Positions 8,376 through 16,540 of a stretch of 64,000 nt of DNA are shown here, piece by piece; position 1 is the first letter of the stretch; each line of letters opens with the position of its first letter. The notes beneath the pieces were generated by a model that saw only the letters and a list, made by a program, of their open reading frames with translations, ran no database searches and was not told where the DNA came from. The stretch is taken from the NCBI RefSeq assembly GCF_963378095.1, contig NZ_OY726397.1:1798001-1862000 (forward strand), read 5' to 3'. This DNA comes from Mycolicibacterium sp. MU0053 (GTDB lineage: Bacteria; Actinomycetota; Actinomycetes; Mycobacteriales; Mycobacteriaceae). Both the position numbers and the translations under genes were made by a program.

Positions 8376-9575
8376 TCAGCCCGCGAGCGCGGGGGTACGG
8401 ACCCCGTAGAGTTCTGCGGCGTTCGCCCACAGGATCTTGTGCTTGGCCTCCTCCGAGATCCCCGCCATACCTTCGTTCAGCGCCCACTGGACATCGGCGA
8501 CGTCGAGTGAAGTGGAGTGCGGGTAGTCGGTTTCGAACATGATCTTGTCCTCGCCCACCTTGTCGACATGGAACTGCTCGATTTTTTCGAACCAGTAGGT
8601 GGTGTAGATCTGGCGCTTGAAATAGAAGCTGGGAAGCTCAGTGAAATCCGGGCAGTCGTTGCGGACCCCGTAACGTTCGAAGTGGTAGTCAGCAGACTCC
8701 AGGCAAAAGTTCACCCATCCGAGTCCGGTCTCGACCATGACGAACTTCAGCTTTGGGTACCTCGGCAAGATTCCCGACAGCAGTAGGTCGTTCATCGAGG
8801 ATGCGTTGTCCAGGAACGCCTCCGTGACGGTGCGCGCACCCATGCGGCGGGGCCCCTCGGCGGCCAATCGGTCCGCATTGACGTACTTCTCCAGGATTCC
8901 TTCGTTGGCGCCCACGTGGAAGCCCACTGACATGCCGGTGTCCTCAGCCGCTTTCCACAGCGGTGCCCAGGAATCGTCGGCCAGCGGCGGCTTGCCATGG
9001 AGCTGCGGCATACCGGTCATGACAAGGCCGCGGTGTCCGAGTTCCTTGCAGCGGTGCACTTCCTCAGCGGCGACCTCGGCGTCAAAGTAGGCGACCAGAG
9101 CCACCGGAATCAGTCGGTCCGGGTCCGCAGCCGCCCACTCCTCGACCAGCCAGTCGTTATAGGCACGGATGATCTGAATCTTGTACTCGGGGTCGTCGAC
9201 CTGTTCGTGAAGATCGCTGACGACCAGATTGAGGTTGGGGTACAGCACCGATGCTTGCACGCCCAGTTCGTCCATGACCGCCAACCTGGCGTGCGGGTCA
9301 TAGGACGACGGATGCAGATCGCGGTACGCGGCGTTCGTCAGGAACTGGTTGCTCGGTGGCTGACGCTTGCGCTCACCCGTCTCCGCGTCCAGATGCATGT
9401 AGCTCGACGCGGTCACCGATCCCATCTTCTTGTCGCCGACGACCCAGTACTCGACTCCGTCGACGGACTCCACATGAGGAATGAGGTTGCCCCATTTGGT
9501 TGGCATCCGCTGGGTCCAGATGTTCGCTGTTTCCGTCACATGGCTGTCGACATCGAAAATGAGTTGTGCATTCAT
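8376..9575 (-). CDS. Amidohydrolase-family (amidohydrolase_2) metal-dependent hydrolase/decarboxylase
   Basis: 399 residues of the TIM-barrel amidohydrolase_2 (ACMSD-like) family. The N-terminal metal motif DVDSHVTE, the mid-chain GFHVG histidine and the C-terminal ETDYPHS acid are visible. Start ATG at 9575 has GAGAGGA seven bases before it. Members act on C-C or C-N bonds of carboxylic acids, including decarboxylation and ring-fission product hydrolysis; in actinobacterial CoA-linked clusters they are common but rarely defined. Sits between the thioesterase-like gene and the CoA-transferase gene in the leftward operon. Confidence 0.88.
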   Translation of the reverse strand: MNAQLIFDVDSHVTETANIWTQRMPTKWGNLIPHVESVDGVEYWVVGDKKMGSVTASSYMHLDAETGERKRQPPSNQFLTNAAYRDLHPSSYDPHARLAVMDELGVQASVLYPNLNLVVSDLHEQVDDPEYKIQIIRAYNDWLVEEWAAADPDRLIPVALVAYFDAEVAAEEVHRCKELGHRGLVMTGMPQLHGKPPLADDSWAPLWKAAEDTGMSVGFHVGANEGILEKYVNADRLAAEGPRRMGARTVTEAFLDNASSMNDLLLSGILPRYPKLKFVMVETGLGWVNFCLESADYHFERYGVRNDCPDFTELPSFYFKRQIYTTYWFEKIEQFHVDKVGEDKIMFETDYPHSTSLDVADVQWALNEGMAGISEEAKHKILWANAAELYGVRTPALAG

Positions 9576-9597
9576 GGTGTTCCTCTCCAGTTCGCCG

Positions 9598-10110
9598 CTA
9601 CGCGTGCGGACTTGCGGTATCAGATTTATTGCTGGCTGAAGACTGCGCGGCCGTGCCCAAAGCCGGCCGCAGACGCAAGAGCGCCTCGGTGACGTGTTCG
9701 GGCACGGCAACCGATTTTCGTGATTGCGCGTCGACGACGACGAACGTCGCACCGCCGCGGGCGACGAGCTGACGAGTTTGTGCTATCCAGACACCAGATC
9801 TGAGCTCGAAGGAGCGGCGCGCCAACGATCCCAAGGTGGCACCCACGAAGACCGGTGTGCCTGGCGTGAGGGGGGCTTCGAAAACTGCACTGATTCCCCG
9901 CAGAACTGGTCGGACCGCAAGTTCAGCCAACGACGTGAGATCGGTCGAACCGAACAACTCGACGACGAGATCGGTTGCGGCGTCGTTCAGCATGGCCACC
10001 AGGTCGATACCGGGGACGACACCCCCCTCGCTGGCCGATGGTGCGCTGACTGTGCGCTTCCACGCGAACTCAGTGGCATCCAAGTCGGCGGTATCGGTCT
10101 GCAACGCCAT
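9598..10110 (-). CDS. Acyl-CoA thioesterase-like (hot-dog) protein
   Basis: 170 residues, about the size of a single hot-dog domain. The pattern of a long early helix (IDLVAMLNDAATDLVVELFG) followed by beta strands (FEAPLTPGTPVFVGATLGSLARRSFELRSGVWI) fits thioesterase/dehydratase relatives, with ATFVVVDAQSRKSVAVP as the last strand pair. No catalytic acid can be assigned with certainty. The ATG at 10110 shares one base with the TGA of the upstream gene; a GTG one codon earlier is an equal alternative. Probably releases CoA esters or acts as an accessory enzyme in the pathway. Confidence 0.65.
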   Translation of the reverse strand: MALQTDTADLDATEFAWKRTVSAPSASEGGVVPGIDLVAMLNDAATDLVVELFGSTDLTSLAELAVRPVLRGISAVFEAPLTPGTPVFVGATLGSLARRSFELRSGVWIAQTRQLVARGGATFVVVDAQSRKSVAVPEHVTEALLRLRPALGTAAQSSASNKSDTASPHA

Positions 10111-11057
10111 CACACCCTCGCCATTACGTTGTCGCGGAAACGCAGAGCCCAGTCCCTGAACGAGTCCGGGGTACGGGGACGGTCAGCGCCGATAGCCGGC
10201 ACGGCGACGACGCGGGACACACCCAGGTCGGCCAGCCGCCGATAGTCATCGACCGTGTCGTAGCGAACGGCCGTCGTCGTGATCTCGAACGGCTTGTCGG
10301 CTCGGCCGGCGTCGGCACGCGCCTGGTTCACGACGGCCAGCATCGCGGTGAAGTCCTCGATGCTGCTGGAACCGATCTCGATCCAGCCGTCGCCCAATCG
10401 ACCCGCGCGCTTCAAGGCAGCAGGCGATGATCCACCGACATGGATGGGAATGGCGGTCCGATTGAACGGCTTGGGATTGAACCGGATCGGGCCAAACCGG
10501 TAGTACTCGTCTTCGAAATCAATGACATCTTCGGTCCACAACCGACGGAGGATTTCGATGATGCTGTCGGTGCGTCGGCCGCGGTTGTGGAAAGCAGCGC
10601 CGACCGCATTGAACTCGGCGGCCAGCCAGCCTACCCCCAGCCCGAGATCGATCCGACCACCTGACATCCGGTCAACGGTCGCCAGCGAACGGGCCAACGC
10701 CAGCGGATGGTAGAGCGGAGCTATGCAGACGGCGGTCGTGAGCCGCACAGTCTGCGTAGCTGCGGCAAGAAAGCCGAGTTGAACGAACGGGTCGTAGCAC
10801 GCCAGATTGGGTGAGAGTAGTTCGACCCCGTCGAGACGCAAGATGCCGTCGTCGGAGTACGGGTAGTCCGCCGGCATGCGGTCGGGGTACACGAGGTGGT
10901 CGGGTACATGCAGGCTGGTGAAGCCCGCTTCTTCGGCGATCGCGCCGACTGCTGCGTAATGCCGGGTGCCGACCACCATCTGCAGACCGAACTGAAGGCC
11001 GGCCGATTTGTCGTTGGCGGCTGCGGGGTTTTCCACTGGGTTGCTGACAGTCACCAT
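10110..11057 (-). CDS. LLM-class, probably F420-dependent, oxidoreductase
   Basis: 315-residue luciferase-like TIM-barrel protein. Typical features are GLQMVVGTRHYAAVGAIAEEAGFTSLHVPDHL at the N-terminus, LTTAVCIAPLYHPLALARSLATVD in the middle and RIDLGLGVGWLAAEFNAVG. In mycobacteria most such proteins use coenzyme F420. The ATG at 11057 overlaps the TGA of the acyl-CoA dehydrogenase gene by one base (TGATG). Probable hydride transfer to or from a pathway intermediate; the substrate cannot be read. Confidence 0.88.
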   Translation of the reverse strand: MVTVSNPVENPAAANDKSAGLQFGLQMVVGTRHYAAVGAIAEEAGFTSLHVPDHLVYPDRMPADYPYSDDGILRLDGVELLSPNLACYDPFVQLGFLAAATQTVRLTTAVCIAPLYHPLALARSLATVDRMSGGRIDLGLGVGWLAAEFNAVGAAFHNRGRRTDSIIEILRRLWTEDVIDFEDEYYRFGPIRFNPKPFNRTAIPIHVGGSSPAALKRAGRLGDGWIEIGSSSIEDFTAMLAVVNQARADAGRADKPFEITTTAVRYDTVDDYRRLADLGVSRVVAVPAIGADRPRTPDSFRDWALRFRDNVMARV

Positions 11058-12211
11058 CAAACTCCCAGCACTCGCCGGCCGATGATTTCCTTCATGATTT
11101 CTGTTGTGCCCCCGGCGATCCGGAAGAGGCGGGAGTCCCGCCAGTGCTGCGCTATCGGATACTCCTCCATGTAACCCCAGCCGCCGTGCAGTTGTAGGCA
11201 GGAGTCGATCAATCTGAAGCTCAACTCCGTCGTCCACCATTTGGCCGCGGCAGCATCCTCGCCGCTCAGTTCGCCGGCGACATGGGCGGCGAGTTGACGG
11301 TCAACGTAGACACGGGCGATGTCGACTTCCGTGCGCAGGGATGCGAGCAGGAACCGACTGTTCTGGAACGACGCGATGGGTTGACCGAAAGCGTGACGTT
11401 GTTTTACATAGGCAAGAGTTTCTTCGAGCGCGGCCTCAGACTGCGCGACGGCGCCCAACGCGATGGACAAACGCTCCTGGGCAAGGCCATCCATGAGGTA
11501 GTAGAAACCCCGATTCTCTTCGCCGAGAAGGTTGGCCGCAGGAACGCGAACGTCTTCGAAGAACAACTCGGCGGTGTCCTGGGAGTGCAATCCGATTTTT
11601 TTGAGATTGCGGCCTCGGCCGAACCCCGGGGTATCACGCTCGACAGCGATCAGGCTGAGCCCGTTGACACCGCGTCCTCCCGTGCGACAGACCACGATCA
11701 CGATGTCGCACAGAATGCCGTTCGAGATGAACGTCTTCGTTCCGTTGAGGACGTAGTCATCGCCGTCCCGGACGGCACGAGCCGACAGGCCCGCCAGGTC
11801 TGAGCCGGCGCCGGGTTCGGTCATCGCGACGGCGGCGATGAGTTCGCCGTTGCACAGGCCCGGCAACCACCGCCGCTTCTGGTCGTCGTTGGTGAACTTC
11901 AAGAAATACGGCAGGGCGACATCGGTGTGCATGCCGATGCCCTGACCGGGTGTCAAGACACCAGCGCGGGCGAATTCTTCGATGCGCACCGCGTTGTAGC
12001 GGAAGTCGGGCTCTCCTTCGCCGCCGAACTCAATAGGTGCCGCAGTGCCCAGTAGACCCGACTTCCCCGCCGCCTCGAACAGCGAGCGGTCGACAATCCC
12101 AGCGTCCTCCCAGAGGTCGCGGTTGGGAACCAGCTCGCGCTCGGCAAAGCTGCGCGCGAGCCCTCGGAAGAGCTCGTGCGGCTCTTCGAAGCAGGTTCGA
12201 CTCAATGTCAT
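11057..12211 (-). CDS. Acyl-CoA dehydrogenase
   Basis: 384-residue flavoprotein that introduces an alpha-beta double bond in an acyl-CoA. The first signature AMTEPGAGSDLAGL and the C-terminal HGGWGYMEEYPIAQHWRDSR and GGTTEIMKEIIGRR segments are clear. First gene of the leftward operon, followed by the LLM oxidoreductase with a one-base overlap. The upstream divergent region carries the 16-bp palindrome at 12317-12332. Its presence with acyl-CoA ligases on the opposite strand indicates beta-oxidation-like breakdown. Confidence 0.95.
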   Translation of the reverse strand: MTLSRTCFEEPHELFRGLARSFAERELVPNRDLWEDAGIVDRSLFEAAGKSGLLGTAAPIEFGGEGEPDFRYNAVRIEEFARAGVLTPGQGIGMHTDVALPYFLKFTNDDQKRRWLPGLCNGELIAAVAMTEPGAGSDLAGLSARAVRDGDDYVLNGTKTFISNGILCDIVIVVCRTGGRGVNGLSLIAVERDTPGFGRGRNLKKIGLHSQDTAELFFEDVRVPAANLLGEENRGFYYLMDGLAQERLSIALGAVAQSEAALEETLAYVKQRHAFGQPIASFQNSRFLLASLRTEVDIARVYVDRQLAAHVAGELSGEDAAAAKWWTTELSFRLIDSCLQLHGGWGYMEEYPIAQHWRDSRLFRIAGGTTEIMKEIIGRRVLGV

Positions 12212-12316
12212 AGATTGCGTTCCAATTGTCGTCGGTGGGGCGGTGGTTGACGTTTGGATGCCGCCAACCGGGCCGGATAATAGAGACGACGCTATTGCGA
12301 CACGTGAGCTGAGTCG

Positions 12317-12332
12317 TCCGTACCGGTACGGA
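12317..12332. promoter_or_regulatory. Perfect 16-bp palindrome, operator candidate
   Basis: TCCGTACCGGTACGGA reads the same on both strands. It lies in the 285-base divergent region between the acyl-CoA dehydrogenase operon and the rightward ligase genes, so it could control both. Thirteen of its bases recur upstream of the alcohol dehydrogenase at 3597-3609. A GATAAT-like box is present at 12276-12281. No regulator gene is in the window. Confidence 0.55.
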
Positions 12333-12496
12333 TTCCGTGACGGCACATTCAACGCATTCTTGAGAAGAGCACTCTGGTGAGGAGTGACTGGCCGCGTCGC
12401 AACGACGACTCGTGGCGGCCCGCATTTCAGACGTGCCCGGCCTGTGGGGGCTACCAATGGCACAGGTCTGCAACATGATTGAGGAGAAAGTACAAG

Positions 12497-12805
12497 GTGG
12501 AGCTAAAAGCTGGCACTCGCCTTCACAGCGCGGTGTGTGATACCGGGATCATTATCGTGAAGCCGCCGAACGGGCCGGGCGAGATCCGCTGTGGCGGAGT
12601 CCCGATGCTCGGCCCCAACGAGACCGCCCCGACAGGTGTGGTGCTCAGCGAGGACGCGCAAGACGGCACGTTGTTGGGTAAGCGTTATGTGTGTGACGGC
12701 TCGGGCCTGGAAGTGCTGTGCACCAAGGCAGGCGCGGGATCGCTGGCGTTCGAAGACACACCGCTGGTTCAACAGGGTGCCAAACCGTTGCCACCCTCGG
12801 ACTGA
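12497..12805 (+). CDS. Small four-cysteine protein of unknown function
   Basis: 102 residues from a GTG preceded by GAGGAG (12481-12486); a TTG at 12479 in the same frame is possible but lies on that ribosome site. Four cysteines at residues 14, 32, 66 and 75 occur in short glycine-rich turns (AVCDTG, IRCGG, YVCDGSG, VLCTK), which suggests a small zinc-ribbon or iron-binding fold. It stops 7 bases before the acyl-CoA ligase start, so the two are very likely co-expressed and may cooperate. I do not recognise a characterised family. Confidence 0.7.
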   Translation: MELKAGTRLHSAVCDTGIIIVKPPNGPGEIRCGGVPMLGPNETAPTGVVLSEDAQDGTLLGKRYVCDGSGLEVLCTKAGAGSLAFEDTPLVQQGAKPLPPSD

Positions 12806-12812
12806 GCGGCCC

Positions 12813-14300
12813 ATGAATATCGCAACACTGCTCGAGATGAGCGCCGAGGGATTCGGCGATCGCACCGCATACGGCAGCGCCGTCGATGGTTTGTCATTTC
12901 GTGGTCTGTTGGACCTGGCCACGCAGGCGTCGCGCAAGTTCGCCGCGGAATCGGTGAGCCACGTCGCCCTCGTCGACGAGAACAGCCCCGCGGTGCCGGT
13001 GACCCTCTTCGGCGCCGCGTTGGCCGGCGTTCCATATTCGCCAATCAATTACCGACTCGCCGAGGATGCCATTGCTGCGCTGTTGGCACGGCTCGACCGC
13101 ACCGCGCTGGTCGCTGGAGCCGGCTACGGGCAGCTATCCGCGGGCGCAGGCCCGGTGATCGCCGCGGCGGATCTGCTCGTGACATCCGCCGACCCCGATG
13201 AACTGCTCATCGTGCCGGGTGACTCGGACGACGTCGCTGTGCGCTTGTTCACCAGCGGCACGACAGGGGTGCCGAAGGCCGCCGTGCTCCGGCATCGCAA
13301 TCTGAGCTCCTACGTGTTGGCGACCGTGGAGTTCGGCGGTGCGGGGGAAGACGAGGCGGCGCTGGTGAGCGTCCCGCCCTATCACGTCGCCGGTGTCGCT
13401 TCTGTGCTGTCGGCTGTGTATGCGGGCCGGCGGGTGGTCCAACTTCCCAACTTCACCGCGGAAAGCTGGATTTCGGCGGTCATGAGCGAGCAAATCACCC
13501 ACGCGATGGTGGTACCGACCATGCTCACGCGGATAGTGGACCTGCTCACCCGCGACAAGGTGGCATTACCCAGCCTGCGTCACCTGTCCTACGGCGGTGG
13601 CCGGATGCCGGTGCCGGTGATCGAACAGGCCATGCGCCTGCTTCCGGATGTCTCATTCGTCAACGCCTACGGATTGACCGAGACCAGCTCCACGATCGCC
13701 CTACTGGGACCCGACGATCATCGGGAAGCCTTCGGCTCCACGGACAGCCGTATCCGTCGTCGGCTCGGCTCGGTGGGGCGTCCGATCGGCGACATCGAGA
13801 TCGACATCCGGGACCCCGAGGGCAACTGCGTCGCACCTGAGGTGAGCGGAGAGGTCTGGGTGCGCGGCGCTCAAGTCGCCGGGGAGTATTCGGGGGTCGA
13901 CCCGCGCGTCTCCGACGGTGGCTGGTTTCCCACCAACGATGGGGGATACCTCGATTCGGATGGCTATCTGTTCCTGGAGGGCCGGCTCGACGACGTGATA
14001 GTGCGCGGCGGCGAGAATATGTCGCCTGGGGAAATCGAAGACGTCCTTCTCGAGCACGCGGCAATCTCGGATGCGGCCGTGATCGGTGCCCCCGACGCCG
14101 AGTGGGGCGAGAAAGTCGTCGCCTTCGTGATCTCGAACAGCTCAAGCCTAGGAGCCGACGATGTTCGTCAGTGGGTGAAAAGCCGACTGCGCTCGTCACG
14201 CACGCCACACGATGTGCACTTTGTCGGCGAGTTACCCTACTCCGATACGGGCAAGCTGCTGCGCCGCGAACTACGGCGACGACTGAGCGAATCGACGTAA
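12813..14300 (+). CDS. Acyl-CoA/aryl-CoA ligase (AMP-forming)
   Basis: 495-residue ANL-superfamily ligase that forms an acyl-AMP and then the CoA thioester. The P-loop is FTSGTTGVPKAA, the A5 motif NAYGLTETSS, and the A7/A8 hinge LDDVIVRGGENMSPGEIE. The C-terminal catalytic lysine is in SDTGKLLRREL. It follows the four-cysteine protein by 7 bases and is the first of two ligases here. It would activate the acid made by the alcohol and aldehyde dehydrogenases or a downstream fragment. Confidence 0.93.
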   Translation: MNIATLLEMSAEGFGDRTAYGSAVDGLSFRGLLDLATQASRKFAAESVSHVALVDENSPAVPVTLFGAALAGVPYSPINYRLAEDAIAALLARLDRTALVAGAGYGQLSAGAGPVIAAADLLVTSADPDELLIVPGDSDDVAVRLFTSGTTGVPKAAVLRHRNLSSYVLATVEFGGAGEDEAALVSVPPYHVAGVASVLSAVYAGRRVVQLPNFTAESWISAVMSEQITHAMVVPTMLTRIVDLLTRDKVALPSLRHLSYGGGRMPVPVIEQAMRLLPDVSFVNAYGLTETSSTIALLGPDDHREAFGSTDSRIRRRLGSVGRPIGDIEIDIRDPEGNCVAPEVSGEVWVRGAQVAGEYSGVDPRVSDGGWFPTNDGGYLDSDGYLFLEGRLDDVIVRGGENMSPGEIEDVLLEHAAISDAAVIGAPDAEWGEKVVAFVISNSSSLGADDVRQWVKSRLRSSRTPHDVHFVGELPYSDTGKLLRRELRRRLSEST

Positions 14301-14426
14301 ACCCGACCCCGCATCCCATGGCCGCATCCACTGCGCCGCAACGATAGTCGGTGACGTGGACATTGCACCACACGACCCGGTACGAGACGGCGGGCCGTGC
14401 GCAGCGGCACTGGAGGAGTTCTCAAC

Positions 14427-15968
14427 ATGTACATGACAGCTGCGCTGCATCGCACGCTACAACGTCATCCTGAGCGCCCGCACACCATCTTCGGCACGCG
14501 TATCCGCACCGTTGCCGAGTCCGCCGATCGCATCGCCCGACTCGCCGGTGCGCTGCGGTCGCTGGGCGTCAGCCAGGGCTCGCGCGTTGGGATGTTGGGT
14601 CACAACAGCGACCGCTACCACGAATACCTGCTGGCGGTGCCGTGGGCTGGAGCGGTCGTCAATCCCTGCAACGTCAGATGGAATCCCGACGAGATCAGCT
14701 ATGCGCTGCGGGAATCCGACACCCGGTGGCTGTTCGTCGATGAGGTCTTCTTGGCGATGGTGCCGGCGTTGCGTGCGCGATATGAGGGCTTGACGACGGT
14801 GATCTACTGCGGCGACGGCGCGTGTCCGGCTGGAATGCTCGATTACGAGGAGCTCATCGACAATTCGGTGGGTATCCCAGATTCGGGCAGGCACGGTGAC
14901 GATCTGTTCGGCATTTTCTACACCGGCGGCACGACCGGGCATCCCAAGGGCGTGATGCTCAGCCACCGCAACATGTTGACCTCGGCGACGGGAAGCATTG
15001 CCACCACCGACTTTCTGACACGCAATGGGCGGGTGCTCCATGCTGCTCCGATGTTCCACCTCGGCGCACTGTCGGGCTGGACCGCGGCATTACTGAGCTA
15101 TTGCACCCACGTGATTGTTCCGGCGTTTTCGGCCGACGCGGTGCTGGAGGCGATCGAAACGCACCGTGTCAACGACCTGCGACTGGTGCCCACCATGATG
15201 CACATGCTGCTCGAGCACGAGAACGTGTCCACGGCCAACGTCGATAGCGTGCAGCACATTTCCTATGGGGCTTCGCCGATCTCGCAACCGCTGCTGCACC
15301 GAGTCCGGGAACGATTTCCCAGCGCGAGATTCATACAGGCCTACGGGATGACCGAACTTTCGCCGGTCGCATGCATGCTGTCACCTGAAGACCACGATGA
15401 CCCGGCATTGGAACGATCCTGCGGACTGCCCGCGGCCCACGTCGAAGTCCGAATCATCGACGAGGACGACAAGGAACTTCCGCGTGGAAGCATCGGCGAA
15501 GTCGCGGTGCGCGGAGACAACGTCATGCTCGGCTATCTCAACAGGCCCGCGGACACCGCGGCGGTGCTACGCGACGGGTGGATGCACACCGGTGACGCCG
15601 GGTATATGGATGAGCGCGGCTACGTGTTCATCGTCGATCGAATCAAGGACATGGTCATCACCGGCGGCGAGAACGTCTACTCTGCGGAAGTCGAGAACGT
15701 ACTCGCCCAGCAGGAGTCTGTCGCGCAGTGTGCCGTTATCGGTGTGCCGGATGACAAGTGGGGCGAGCGCTTACACGCCGTCGTCGTCACTCGTGCCGGC
15801 GCAGCGGTCACCGAGGCGCAGCTGCAAGGGTTCTGCCGCGAGCGCATGGCGGGCTACAAGATTCCGCGCAGCGTGGCATTCGTCGATGTACTACCGATGT
15901 CAGCCGCCGGGAAGGTGCTCAAACGGTTACTGCGCGAACAGTATTCGCTGGAGTCCACGCAACGCTAA
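14427..15968 (+). CDS. Acyl-CoA ligase (AMP-forming), FadD-like
   Basis: 513-residue ANL ligase, start ATG at 14427 with TGGAGGAG (14411-14418) eight bases upstream. Motifs seen are YTGGTTGHPKGVMLSH, QAYGMTELSP, IVDRIKDMVITGGENVYSAEVE and the C-terminal lysine in SAAGKVLKRLL. The last three resemble medium/long-chain FadD enzymes more closely than the ligase before it. The two ligases are different in sequence, so they probably activate two different acids, for example the entry substrate and a later fragment. Confidence 0.93.
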   Translation: MYMTAALHRTLQRHPERPHTIFGTRIRTVAESADRIARLAGALRSLGVSQGSRVGMLGHNSDRYHEYLLAVPWAGAVVNPCNVRWNPDEISYALRESDTRWLFVDEVFLAMVPALRARYEGLTTVIYCGDGACPAGMLDYEELIDNSVGIPDSGRHGDDLFGIFYTGGTTGHPKGVMLSHRNMLTSATGSIATTDFLTRNGRVLHAAPMFHLGALSGWTAALLSYCTHVIVPAFSADAVLEAIETHRVNDLRLVPTMMHMLLEHENVSTANVDSVQHISYGASPISQPLLHRVRERFPSARFIQAYGMTELSPVACMLSPEDHDDPALERSCGLPAAHVEVRIIDEDDKELPRGSIGEVAVRGDNVMLGYLNRPADTAAVLRDGWMHTGDAGYMDERGYVFIVDRIKDMVITGGENVYSAEVENVLAQQESVAQCAVIGVPDDKWGERLHAVVVTRAGAAVTEAQLQGFCRERMAGYKIPRSVAFVDVLPMSAAGKVLKRLLREQYSLESTQR

Positions 15969-16015
15969 CCGACCGGGTATCCAGGGCATCCTCGGAGTGG
16001 CCTCAGCGTCAATAA

Positions 16016-16033
16016 ATGCCCAGCACAGGGCAT
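16016..16033. repeat. Inverted repeat after the ligase gene
   Basis: ATGCCC-6 bases-GGGCAT, lying 48 bases after the ligase stop and 20 bases before the next gene. It could be a hairpin in the transcript or an operator. There is no following T run. Confidence 0.4.
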
Positions 16034-16052
16034 GGTGTGAAGGGAGTGGTAG

Positions 16053-16406
16053 TTGATCGAGATCAGAGCCGGGGCGGATTTGGTCCTGCGCACTTGGACG
16101 ACAAATATCGAGCAGATCGCGACCCTGCAGGTCGCTGCCATTCGTCGCTTCCAACGGGGATGCGGCTTCCCTGCGACTTTCGTTGGCTTCGATAACGGCC
16201 TCGACAGACAACCCGCCGGGCATCGCACCGTGTGGTTCCCGCCCTCGGTGTCGATGGTCTTCGATTACGGCACCGACTACGAACCGGTGCAGATCGAGGA
16301 AAGCCGGGTGGTACGCCTCCTGGCGGAAATGGATGCCAGTGAGTTGGGGGTAATCGTCGTCAACGCGCAGGTACCTGCCGCGTTCACCGTCGAGCCGTCG
16401 CGATGA
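16053..16406 (+). CDS. Hypothetical protein
   Basis: 117 residues starting at a TTG with AAGGGAG at 16040-16046. The sequence opens IEIRAGADLVLRTWTTNIEQIATLQ and has mixed alpha/beta character with no signal peptide or membrane segment. A central cysteine (RGCGFP) and the segments TVWFPPSVSMVFDYG and LGVIVVNAQVP stand out, but I recognise no family. It lies between an acyl-CoA ligase and a reductase gene, so it may belong to the same catabolic unit. Confidence 0.5.
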   Translation: MIEIRAGADLVLRTWTTNIEQIATLQVAAIRRFQRGCGFPATFVGFDNGLDRQPAGHRTVWFPPSVSMVFDYGTDYEPVQIEESRVVRLLAEMDASELGVIVVNAQVPAAFTVEPSR

Positions 16407-16540
16407 CGGTTACGGCCCAAGCGCTCTGACGCGCACCACGCCCGCAGCCGAGATGCTGCGGGACGTCAATCCTGCGGAGGCTGAACCGGTTCCCCCGTCG
16501 TGCAGCCGACGATCCGCATCCCCCTACAGAGGTGGTAATG

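Noticed and set aside
4555..16406. Multiple overlapping frames on the opposite strand of the catabolic operon
   Set aside because: They share boundaries with stop-poor regions of the real genes and have no recognisable domains or ribosome sites.
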